Assembly: GCA_903871875.1 (NCBI GenBank)
Contig: CAIQIR010000017.1
Location: 20,958 to 84,957, forward strand
Reading direction: 5' to 3'
DNA length: 64,000 nt
Source of the DNA: an uncultured Schlesneria sp.
GTDB taxonomy: Bacteria; Planctomycetota; Planctomycetia; Planctomycetales; Planctomycetaceae
Position numbers and translations under genes: made by a program. Shown piece after piece: positions 27,641 to 35,391 of the stretch; within the stretch, counting starts at the first letter, position 1, and each line of letters opens with the position of its first letter. Under the pieces are notes generated by a model that had not been told where the DNA came from, did not search any database, and saw only the letters and a list, made by a program, of their open reading frames with translations.

Positions 27641-27960
27641 TGCAGCAGCAAAACAATAGCCCCGATCATTTTCGATCCAACCCCATTCGCCGATTGATGT
27701 CGGAGGCTGTCCGGATTGGTTTTGGTTTCTTGACCGTGGACTGGCGAGAGCGTTTCCACGAGAATTGTGACGTCCCGCGGGCCTCATTTTGTGACGTTTA
27801 ACCCCTGTTTCAACGCGACGCGGAGGTGCGATCCGCACGAGAATCGGCACCGACCGCAAACCAGAGACCGAACATCCCCTCGGCGAGTGTGCATCATGGG
27901 CGATTTCTTTTACGGCTGGCGACGAAAAGCAGGCATGGCCACGCTGGTGCTGGCCTGCCT
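27641..27960 (+). repeat. duplicated block, copy 2 (upstream region plus gene start)
   Basis: Matches copy 1 at AAAACAATAGCCCCGATCAT, TTGATGTCGGAGGCTGTCC, AGAGACCGAACATCCCCTC and the first 21 codons of the gene. Between the two halves copy 2 has about 90 extra bases (about 27741-27862), so the shared upstream segments are at different distances from the gene. Confidence 0.75.
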
Positions 27961-28342
27961 ATTCCTGGGCGCGTGGGGTCGAAGTTTCGCCTCGACCAAC
28001 GATCATTTCACTGTCTGGAAAAACCATTCGGTTTATTCCCACAATGGTTCTGTCTGTTGGAATATTCGGTATGACGATCTCTCGACAGCCGACGCGAGCC
28101 CAAATCCTGCGATCCCGAAAATCAATTCCCGCTGGGAACTCTGCGGTGTTGTGGTTTCCGATATTTCGTTCCACCGGATCGGCATGCGGCAGTACTGGGT
28201 CACCTATTGGTATTTGATGACCCCACTGACTCTGCTCGCCGGCTTTCTGCTGCTCAGTCAACCACGGCGAACGAATCGACCTGCTGCCGCGCCGCCGAAC
28301 GAAAATCGTCTGACAGCTAGCGACGATCCCGCACCGCAGTGA
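27896..28342 (+). CDS. small two-helix membrane protein, paralogue 2
   Basis: From the ATG at 27896 the product is 148 residues and begins MGDFFYGWRRKAGMATLVLA, nearly the same first 20 residues as paralogue 1. A first membrane helix (about 12-30) is followed by an extracytoplasmic region with WKNHSVYSHNGSVCWNIRYD. A second helix is near LMTPLTLLAGFLLLSQP (about 108-124), and a short Pro/Asn-rich cytoplasmic tail ends the protein. The middle domains of the two paralogues have diverged strongly while the N-terminus and layout are kept. The upstream extension of the frame to 27767 is not supported, because the duplicated block places the start at 27896. The 3' end overlaps the convergent gene by 26 bases. 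Function unknown. Confidence 0.75.
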   Translation: MGDFFYGWRRKAGMATLVLACLFLGAWGRSFASTNDHFTVWKNHSVYSHNGSVCWNIRYDDLSTADASPNPAIPKINSRWELCGVVVSDISFHRIGMRQYWVTYWYLMTPLTLLAGFLLLSQPRRTNRPAAAPPNENRLTASDDPAPQ

Positions 28343-29015
28343 CCAGGCAATCAATATTGGCCTGCAGCGCGCGATACAGCACCCGGTTTTCGTGGTCGGT
28401 GATCTGCAGAGTCCCTCCCACCAACGACAGTCGACGTTGCCATTCATCCAGTTGGTTGGAATACGCAATCCGGTCTTGTCTGATCGCTTGATAAACTCGT
28501 CGACGCATTCGCATCTCCGGCCCCGTCCAACAGGCCCCGCAGATTTCCGGAAACAAAGCCGACACCGCCGTATCGAACGCACGCGGCGTCAGAACAGCAT
28601 GCGGCAAGCCATCTTCGGCGACCCTGAGACAACAGCCCAGCAGAAATTGTCGATAGGCCGATAACGTTCCCACATAGATATTTCGCATCGGCACATCGAC
28701 GGGACATTTCCACGGCGAACAGTGGCACGGTTCCATCGGAGCCGCAGTGCTCGGCTCCGCGACCGTTGGCGACACGACCTCCGGCGCGAGACAGGCCTCG
28801 CCGTCGATTAATCGTGATCGTTCGATCTGCGCCCGCTGGAATTGCTGAGACACAATCCGCCAGCGACGAAGCAATCGGCACAGTTCGCTCGACAGCTGGG
28901 GATCGTGCGACACCGTATCTCGGACAGTTTCGTCCCACGGAAGATCATGAAGCGACAAAAATTCGGGAGCCACATTCGCCGACGAACGCGGCAGCGGCTG
29001 GTGGTTTCCACTCAT
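28317..29015 (-). CDS. hypothetical protein with Cys-rich centre
   Basis: From the ATG at 29015 this is 232 residues; the frame runs on to 29174 but that extension is Arg-rich and overlaps an intergenic region. No membrane helix is obvious. Features seen are a helical, Arg/Gln-rich stretch (LCRLLRRWRIVSQQFQRAQI, about 50-69), a cluster CHCSPWKC near residues 95-105 followed by PVDVPMRNIYVGTLSAYRQF, and two more cysteines in ICGACW. The Cys/His cluster could bind a metal, but I do not recognise the family. Its last 26 bases overlap the end of the convergent paralogue 2 gene. It is probably real, given its length and ordinary codon use. Confidence 0.65.
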   Translation of the reverse strand: MSGNHQPLPRSSANVAPEFLSLHDLPWDETVRDTVSHDPQLSSELCRLLRRWRIVSQQFQRAQIERSRLIDGEACLAPEVVSPTVAEPSTAAPMEPCHCSPWKCPVDVPMRNIYVGTLSAYRQFLLGCCLRVAEDGLPHAVLTPRAFDTAVSALFPEICGACWTGPEMRMRRRVYQAIRQDRIAYSNQLDEWQRRLSLVGGTLQITDHENRVLYRALQANIDCLVTAVRDRR

Positions 29016-29402
29016 CAGGAATCCGTTCGAAAAAAGTGCGGCGGGGCGCCCCTGTTCCGGGTTTTGTTCGCTCCGTCTACGGGAACCGAACGCCACCAGC
29101 AGCGCTGGATGGCCCACTTCCGGCGGCCTGCTCAACCGTCGGAAGGAATGTGATGCCCCTCGAAGACGTGACAAAGTCGCCCGAACAATTCTACGACGTC
29201 ACTCCAGGCGCAATCGGCCGAAACGGATTATTTCCCGAGAATTTGGGAAATCACAGATCCACTTTTATCTTCGAATAGATCCGCCCGATCGCAATTTCCG
29301 CACTAACAAGCGGATGCCAATGATGGTCTAATGAATCAGCCTCACTCGTGTGCGTTTGAAGGCAATGCAACGAACGAACACCAGCAAGCAGGAGCGGCAG
29401 TC
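29016..29402. other. intergenic region
   Basis: About 390 bases between the divergent hypothetical gene and the 59-codon gene. It contains a small inverted repeat TTTCCC (29231-29236) with GGGAAA (29245-29250). No other structure or credible gene is seen. Confidence 0.4.
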
Positions 29403-29582
29403 ATGGCGAGTGAGAGAACCGATAACCACACGTTAAGACCCACGATCGAACCGATTGTCAAAGAATTGATTCGTCCGTTGGAAAATCGGATCGTCCCGAT
29501 CGAGCAATCGATCGAGAAACTGCAGAGCGATCTGGAACGGTTGACCTATCTGATGGACGACATGGTCCGCGACAAGCGCTAA
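29403..29582 (+). CDS. small coiled-coil-like hypothetical protein
   Basis: A 59-residue protein starting at ATG 29403, ten bases after a clear AGGAG; the longer frame from 29331 lacks such a site. The sequence from residue 12 on, with IEPIVKELIRPLENRIVPIE and then QSIEKLQSDLERL, has the heptad-like spacing of a short amphipathic or coiled-coil helix. It could be a small oligomerising or partner-binding protein. A strong terminator begins 29 bases after the stop, which supports a genuine short transcript. Function unknown. Confidence 0.65.
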   Translation: MASERTDNHTLRPTIEPIVKELIRPLENRIVPIEQSIEKLQSDLERLTYLMDDMVRDKR

Positions 29583-29610
29583 CGCGTCGCGAACGAATTG
29601 GCCGCAATCA

Positions 29611-29660
29611 ACAGAGGCTCGAGACGGGATCACATCCCGTCTCGAGCCTCTGTCTTTTTC
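29611..29660 (+). terminator. strong intrinsic terminator
   Basis: A perfect 20-base stem, ACAGAGGCTCGAGACGGGAT (29611-29630) with its complement at 29634-29653, around the loop CAC, followed by CTTTTTC. It ends the 59-codon gene and separates it from the convergent ABC permease. Confidence 0.93.
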
Positions 29661-29826
29661 GTGGTGTCGTACCTGCGATCATTGGGCAAGAAGGATCACG
29701 AACGAACATCGCCCGGTCTCCGCACCCCTTGGGGGACGACGCGAACAGTCTTCCGACGCGAACTCGTCAGCGACAAGCGGCCGCCAAGATCGCCCGGAGA
29801 CGTCGCGATCACGGTTTGACCACAGG

Positions 29827-31476
29827 TCATTCCGATTTGGGCCATTTCCGATTGGCCAACCAAAGGTGTAACACGGCATAAAGACTGACCATGACGATCG
29901 ACTCGATCAGTAGAAACCACAGAAACCAGTCAGCGGCCCAGGCGAAAAAGGCCAGCCCGGACAACGCAAACGAGGGTATTATTGCACCGAAAATGGCCAG
30001 CCCCTGGTTGGCCCCTTTGGCCTCCTCAATCGGTCGAGAGAGAGGAATGCAGGCTCCGCCGATATGCGGGATGAATGCAAACACCGGCAGCGCAATCAGG
30101 CTGGGAAGTAACAGTGGCAGATGCGATAGACTGCGCTGCATGATCGAGAAAACCGCCGCCAACACTGCGATGACAGGAAATGTCAGGAAGCAAAGCGTCG
30201 CCCAGCGAGCTCCGTCGCACAATGGTTTCGGGCCCTTCAGCGGCGCAGTTCGAAACACCTCAGATGCTGGCCATTGCTGAGAATACTGCAACGACGACAC
30301 TCCCATCATCGGGACCAGCCCCAACATACTTCCGCTGAGCGCCAAACCATATCCGTCCATAAAACCATCATCCCGGCCATGCGCCTGAAGCAGCATCGCG
30401 ATCGGCATAATCATCATCGGAGCGATTGCCGGATAAATTCGCAGTTTGACATCGCGGTCACGCACCAGATAGGCGGCTGTCAACAGAAACGACGCGCGGG
30501 CCACCGGGTCAGGCAAGCACCAGCGTAACGGCGGAGCATTAATTGCCCTGTCGATCCACCTGCGGCGGGACGACTTTCGCGGTCGCATGGCCACCGCTTC
30601 GCCCAGCCGCTGCATCCCAGTCCCATACTCGGACGCCAATCGGACAAACGCGATCCACAACACGACGACGGTCGCGCTGATTGCCAGTACCGACAGCCAC
30701 AACGACCTGCCATCGAGCTGGCCCGAAATCACATTGTCCAAACTCGCAAACCAAGCGGGCGGAAAGAGCACCACACACCAGGATTGTGCGTCGATGGCAA
30801 TCATTGTGTGATCGCGCATCAGCAACTGAGGAAGAATCTGTGAGGCTAACACGGCACCGATCGAAAGCATGACCTGCGCCGTGGTAATCAATCCCTCCAG
30901 TCGCTCGCGCCCGCACCAGCGCAGGCACAGCTGATAGGCCGTCACCACGCAGCCGGCGCAGAACGCCGCTTCCAGGCCAATCGAAAAAATGTGAGCCAGA
31001 ACGAACCGCCATCCTCCGCCAGCGGCCATGAAGCCGGCGACAAAGCCCGCCAGATTGAACGCGCCGGCCATCCAGAGCGACACCTCGAACAGCACCCGGA
31101 TCTTCGCCCGCAATAAGATCCCCGGACTGATGGGACGATGCAGTAGAATATCCGCTTCTTCTTTATTGAACAGAACCTCACCCATCGACGAGGCCAGAAA
31201 CATCCCCAGAAACGCAAACGTCGTGGCGTGCAGATAAACCGCCAGGGTGAAGATCGGCAAGCGGACAAATGCGAAGGCCACGCAACCAAACAGAACGTAC
31301 ATCGTCAAACTGATTGCCAGCTTTTGTCCAATCGAACCCGGCACTTTCTTGAGCTGCAGCCCACGCGACGAATGCCCGCGCAGAAACAGCATCAGAAACA
31401 GCCGGCGCAACGTCTGTTGCGGCGACTTGATGGACCCACCCGGCGGCGAAGACGACGTCTGGAAAAAGAAATTCAT
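29827..31476 (-). CDS. ABC transporter permease subunit (ABC-2-like)
   Basis: A 549-residue integral membrane protein with around twelve hydrophobic segments. The first cluster includes LAISLTMYVLFGCVAFAFV, and the last ends near WLANRKWPKSE. FNKEEADILLHRPISP is a stretch often seen in planctomycete ABC permeases of the DUF-type exporter class. Its start overlaps the stop of the ATP-binding gene by four bases, so the two proteins are translated together and should form one exporter. Substrate unknown. The gene ends about 170 bases after the convergent terminator at 29611-29660. Confidence 0.85.
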   Translation of the reverse strand: MNFFFQTSSSPPGGSIKSPQQTLRRLFLMLFLRGHSSRGLQLKKVPGSIGQKLAISLTMYVLFGCVAFAFVRLPIFTLAVYLHATTFAFLGMFLASSMGEVLFNKEEADILLHRPISPGILLRAKIRVLFEVSLWMAGAFNLAGFVAGFMAAGGGWRFVLAHIFSIGLEAAFCAGCVVTAYQLCLRWCGRERLEGLITTAQVMLSIGAVLASQILPQLLMRDHTMIAIDAQSWCVVLFPPAWFASLDNVISGQLDGRSLWLSVLAISATVVVLWIAFVRLASEYGTGMQRLGEAVAMRPRKSSRRRWIDRAINAPPLRWCLPDPVARASFLLTAAYLVRDRDVKLRIYPAIAPMMIMPIAMLLQAHGRDDGFMDGYGLALSGSMLGLVPMMGVSSLQYSQQWPASEVFRTAPLKGPKPLCDGARWATLCFLTFPVIAVLAAVFSIMQRSLSHLPLLLPSLIALPVFAFIPHIGGACIPLSRPIEEAKGANQGLAIFGAIIPSFALSGLAFFAWAADWFLWFLLIESIVMVSLYAVLHLWLANRKWPKSE

Positions 31477-32243
31477 GGTCGAAAGGTTCTCGCGAAATCC
31501 TCGGCGCGGCGTTCGATTCCCCCACCCCCGGTCAACTGCGTGAACAGCCCCTCCAGCGTGCCGGCGTTGTGCGCTGCCACCAGTTCATCCGGCTTGCCAT
31601 CGAGCAGCAGCTTCCCTTTGTCGATGATCAGCACGCGATGACACACACGCTCGACAACGTCCAGAATGTGCGAACTATAGACGATGGTCTTGCCCTCGCG
31701 TGCCAGCGTTTGAATCAACGTTTTGAAGCCGACAGCAGCGTTCGCGTCGAGACCGTCCAGCGGCTCATCAAAAAAGACCACCGGCGGATTGTGTAAGAGT
31801 GCGGCGGTGATGACCACTTTCCGCCGCATCCCTTTCGAATAGGCGCCCAGCAGTTTTTCCGTCAGCGTTTCAAAACTCAAATCGAAAAACGCGATGAACT
31901 GGCGAATGCGGTCGCGCGCGGCTTGTTGCGGAATGCCATACAGCGAGGCGACCATCTCTAGATATTCCAGACCCGTCAGCGATTCAAAGACCGCCCCCGA
32001 TTCGGGGACGAAGCCGACATGCCGTTTGACTTCGATCGGATCGGTTTTCAGATCGAATCCGCAGATACTGGCCGTACCACTCGTCGGCTCTAACATGCCC
32101 GTCAACATTTTCAGCGTCGTCGTCTTGCCCGCCCCATTCGGCCCCAGAAAGCCCACGATTTGACCGGCGGGAATCTCGAAGCTCAGCGCGTCAACCGCCT
32201 GCTGCGCACCAAAGGATTTCGAAAGGCGATCCAGACGAACCAC
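31473..32243 (-). CDS. ABC transporter ATP-binding protein
   Basis: I favour the GTG at 32243, five bases after AAGGAAA, which gives 256 residues starting MVRLDRLSKSFG, the standard N-terminus of this class. The in-frame ATG at 32390 would add 49 unlike residues. Walker A is GPNGAGKT (34-41) and Walker B plus catalytic Glu is VVFFDEP (155-161). The signature motif is YSKGM (135-139), the variant typical of ABC-2 exporters. The D-loop LDGLD and switch YSSHILD follow. It powers the permease encoded directly downstream with a four-base overlap. Confidence 0.93.
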   Translation of the reverse strand: MVRLDRLSKSFGAQQAVDALSFEIPAGQIVGFLGPNGAGKTTTLKMLTGMLEPTSGTASICGFDLKTDPIEVKRHVGFVPESGAVFESLTGLEYLEMVASLYGIPQQAARDRIRQFIAFFDLSFETLTEKLLGAYSKGMRRKVVITAALLHNPPVVFFDEPLDGLDANAAVGFKTLIQTLAREGKTIVYSSHILDVVERVCHRVLIIDKGKLLLDGKPDELVAAHNAGTLEGLFTQLTGGGGIERRAEDFARTFRP

Positions 32244-32441
32244 AACATTTCCTTTTTCCGGCGGCCAGAACTCTCCAGTGGACTCCCCGTCGGTAACACT
32301 CCCAGGCCAATACCTTACCCGACAATCGCCACGCTCTTGCGAGCCACGTTCGCTCACCACTACGATGTCAGAATGTCTTTCTTCCGTCAATCACGGCCCC
32401 TGTCTGCCTTGATTCGCAAACCTCATTGCTGAGGCAGGATC

Positions 32442-33487
32442 ATGCCTGACTTTCCGATCGTGCTGTCTCTCGTCGTGGTTGGCCTGTTCGCGGCAGCCGA
32501 AGACAATGACGAGGCCAAGGCCATTGAGGAGCTTGAACTGCTGGGCGGCAAGATCACGCGAGACGCATCCGTGCCCGGTCACCCCCTCATCAGCATCGAT
32601 TTGACGGGGAACAAAAAATTCAGCGACGGTTACGCAAACCTGCTCAGTTCTTTCACCGGCCTGACTTCGCTGAACCTCGTGGGGACCAAGCTAACGGATG
32701 CCGGCCTGAACGAGCTTGCTCACCTCAAAGATCTGACCACACTCGTGCTGAACGATGTGCCTGTCACTGACGAGGGACTCACCGAACTGGCTCACTTCCC
32801 GCAACTAACGACACTGCACCTCAGTGGCACCCGGATCACAAATGAGGGCCTGAAGGAAGTCGCGAAACGGACCACCCTCACAACACTCAGCCTGAGTGAA
32901 ACTCGGATCACCGATGTCGGCCTGAAAGAGATCGGCAAACTGAGAAACCTGACGGCACTACATCTGGACATCACGGCGATCCGGGATATCGGCGTGAAAC
33001 AACTGATCGGACTCAAACAATTGACGCTGCTGGGACTCGACCAGACCGAGATCTCAGATCAGAGTCTCAAAACGATCGGCGAATTCCCAAATCTCACGAC
33101 GCTGTTCCTGGGCGACACCCACATCACTGATGCCGGCCTGAGCGAACTGACCAGACTCCCCCATCTGACCACACTGAATGTCTCGAAGACACAAATCACC
33201 GATGACGGCCTGAAGAGCATCGGCGAACTGAAAAACTGGAGTCGTTGAACATCTCGAAAACCCGCATTACGGATGCCGGCTTGAAACAGCTAGTTGGACT
33301 CGACCAACTCACGAAACTCGACCTCCGAGCCACGGCGATTACCGACACAGGGTTGAAGTCGATCAACGAACTGAAGCACCTGACCACGCTCAATCTGACC
33401 AAGACCAAGGTGACTGACGTCGGCGTGAAGGACCTCAAAGACGCACTACCCAACCTGACCATCAACCGAGGCATGGTCGACTTCTGA
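32442..33487 (+). pseudogene. leucine-rich repeat protein interrupted by a -1 frameshift
   Basis: Two adjacent frames make one LRR protein. The first (32442-33248) begins MPDFPIVLSLVVVGLFAAAE, a short signal-like helix, and then has eight 24-residue repeats of the type LTTLxLxxTxITDxGLxEL. It stops at a TGA at 33246. The second frame, offset by -1, carries three more repeats and the end NLTINRGMVDF. Joining at AAC-TGG (33234-33239) restores ELKNLESLNISKTRITD exactly, so one base has been lost, or the ribosome slips back one base at G AAA AAC (33230-33236). The protein is of the planctomycete-type exported LRR class, about 348 residues if joined. A sequencing error cannot be excluded. Confidence 0.85.
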
Positions 33488-34060
33488 TCTTCAACGGGGC
33501 AAAAGCGTACAGCCAATGCCTCGCCGCAAAACAAGAGATCGAAATGAGACCGGGTCCAATCTCATTCCGTGCCCCTCCTTTTTGAGACACATTCCTCCTC
33601 AGGCCCAACGGGCCGGTCAGCCCACCAGCCAGGGTCGGAGACGTCTTCGTCGCAGGCCCTGGAACCAATCCCCCAACATGGTCAAAGGTCTGAAGGACCG
33701 GTCAGCCTCAGAAGCCCCGGCCAAACAATTGGACAACCACCTGGCGCCTCCCTGCGTCCTAGAGCCTCTGCCTCCTTGGCGTTCCCTTCTTTCCGAATGA
33801 GATCGCGTTAAACCCGCCTTCCTTCCCGCTTTAACTCCACGACATTTCCATTTTTTGACCAATCTTCCAAACGTTTGGAAACAAGACGCGTTTTGATCTT
33901 GGCCCGCGTCTCTTTTTTCGTATCTTAGCTACTGACAACACGTCGCCGTTCAGTCGCCACCGAAGATGGCCAGGAAATGGGGCGTCCGTGTCAGAAACAG
34001 GGCTTTTCTCGCGACCAGCCGTGTGGCGGGTTGTGCGAGGGATTAAGAACGGAGCGAACG
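33488..34060. repeat. gene-poor stretch with REP-like hairpins and repeat copy C
   Basis: I see no credible gene here. Short hairpins include GGCCC-AAC-GGGCC (33602-33614), CCAGGG...CCCTGG (33629-33634 with 33657-33662) and GGTC-TGAAG-GACC (33687-33699). CCGGTCAGCC occurs after two of them. From about 33750 the sequence CTCCCTGCGTCCTAGAGCCT and on to GGCGTTCCCTTCTTTC resembles the right half of repeats A and B near 26.8 and 27.6 kb. This looks like degenerate intergenic repeat material. Confidence 0.5.
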
Positions 34061-34621
34061 ATGTGGAATCATGCTGTGCCGACGAATGGGAAGTGGGAAC
34101 GCCGTCGGAATGTTGGACAACCTTCCGATCGAATCGACCGACCGACAGGGATCAGGAACCCGGAGCTGGTTGCCGTGTTGGCCGTGGTCGGTCGGCAACT
34201 CGTGCGGTGGATGTTTGCCGCCGAGGGTTTGCCGATAGCAATCGGCGCCTGGCGGTTTGGCATCGTCCACGATTCCGGCCAGTCTCGCGCCGTCACCAGC
34301 CGCGGTGGCGGGTGGTCTTGGGGTCGGCCGTTAGGGGTTTCTCCGCTTGGTCGCTCAAGCGAACGTCTTGCCGCCAATGCATTCTTTGCCGACGCGGAAG
34401 AAGCGGCCGAACAGGCGGCGGCTGCAGGACCGGTCACGACCGCAAATCGCCAAACCCTACGAAACAGGGAACTTGGCCAACTTGGCCAACTCGAAAACAG
34501 GTCCAAACGCTACAAAACAGGGATGTTTGCCAACTTGGCCAACTTGGCCAAGCAATTTGCCATCGAAACGGCCGAATCATGGGATCCCAGAGGCCGGCGG
34601 AACGTCATGGCGGGCGCCTGA
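34061..34621 (+). CDS. doubtful ORF, hypothetical
   Basis: A 186-codon open frame starting at ATG 34061, with GGAG a few bases before it. The middle reads VAVLAVVGRQLVRWMFAAEG and is mildly hydrophobic; an Ala/Glu stretch (EEAAEQAAAAGP) follows. The C-terminal part encodes the direct repeats at 34457-34556 (ELGQLGQLENR, FANLANLAK). Competing long frames exist on both strands here and the codon use is not clearly biased, so this may be a remnant or chance frame. Function unknown. Confidence 0.3.
   Translation: MWNHAVPTNGKWERRRNVGQPSDRIDRPTGIRNPELVAVLAVVGRQLVRWMFAAEGLPIAIGAWRFGIVHDSGQSRAVTSRGGGWSWGRPLGVSPLGRSSERLAANAFFADAEEAAEQAAAAGPVTTANRQTLRNRELGQLGQLENRSKRYKTGMFANLANLAKQFAIETAESWDPRGRRNVMAGA
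34457..34560. repeat. 53-base-period direct repeat with TTGGCCAA units
   Basis: Two imperfect copies start at CTACGAAACAGGGAA (34457) and CTACAAAACAGGGAT (34510), 53 bases apart. Each contains the tandem 9-base unit CTTGGCCAA, whose core TTGGCCAA is palindromic: AACTTGGCCAACTTGGCCAA in the first and CAACTTGGCCAACTTGGCCA in the second. Confidence 0.75.
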
Positions 34622-34789
34622 ATGGCGGGCACCTGACTTTGGCATCTACGCCACACAATCCGAGCAACAGGGGTGATGAGCTTTGTCGTGGGACGCTCAG
34701 CAGATAGAATCGTGGGACGACATGTCATGAGACAACGAACATCGGTCAGAATTTGCGAATCGAATCGGCACTTCGGAAAGGCGGCGCGG

Positions 34790-35233
34790 ATGAGAGGCCC
34801 CGGCTATAAATTGAGCGGTGATGTCCGGCGGACTTGGCGCTGTACGTTCTGCGGAAATGAACGCAAGTTGCAGGGCAACGTCACCTCGCTGATGTGTGGC
34901 TGCCGCGAAGGGTCGTGGATGCACATCGTCGCGGAACGCATCGTGGTGCCTCGTCCCATCCAGCGGCCCAGTGATGTCGAACGCCGACCGATCGATTTCG
35001 GGATCGAACCCGCCCCCGCCGCTCCGCCCAAACCCGAAGCAACCATCGTCCGATCGGCGCTGTCTCAGGAAGATCGCGAACGCGGTCTCACCGTGGAAAT
35101 TCTCGAAGTCGAAGTCATCACCGAAATTCAGCTCACGACTGAAGTCCTGCCGCCAGCAGACGCCCCGCCACCACCGCCGGTCGAAACACCCGAAACGACC
35201 GACGACGACGAGTGGGGTGAGGGAATTCTGTAA
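34790..35233 (+). CDS. zinc-ribbon-like hypothetical protein with acidic Pro-rich tail
   Basis: From the ATG at 34790 the product is 147 residues; GGAAAGG lies upstream. Earlier in-frame starts at 34673 and 34727 are possible. The N-terminal block MRGPGYKLSGDVRRTWRCTF has C18-x2-C21 and, 15 residues later, C36-x-C38, spacing that suggests a zinc ribbon. It is followed by GSWMHIVAERIVVPRP. The remainder is a Pro/Glu/Asp-rich, probably disordered tail with a PPPPPVE run and the acidic end TTDDDEWGEGIL. I recall similar short RGPGYK...C-x2-C proteins in planctomycetes; none has an established role that I know. It may bind nucleic acid or a protein partner. Confidence 0.7.
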   Translation: MRGPGYKLSGDVRRTWRCTFCGNERKLQGNVTSLMCGCREGSWMHIVAERIVVPRPIQRPSDVERRPIDFGIEPAPAAPPKPEATIVRSALSQEDRERGLTVEILEVEVITEIQLTTEVLPPADAPPPPPVETPETTDDDEWGEGIL

Positions 35234-35391
35234 GCGAAGGGCAATCGCCGATCGGGTGTCGGGGCGAACGGTTTGACCTGACCTCAATGACATCCGTCGT
35301 GGGGCTGGCATTCGATCATCGATGTTCTGAACGTCGCCGGATCGCTGAGAAACTTTGATCACTCCTGTGTCCCTTCGCCTGGGCGTGCCTC

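Noticed and set aside
33740..33800. third full copy of the inverted-repeat family
   Set aside because: Only the right half resembles copies A and B; the left arm is not present, so I report it as a half copy.
33988..34707. 239-codon frame overlapping the doubtful gene at 34061-34621, with a 145-codon minus-strand frame
   Set aside because: Three competing frames in a repeat-rich stretch; no start signal or family motif for these two.
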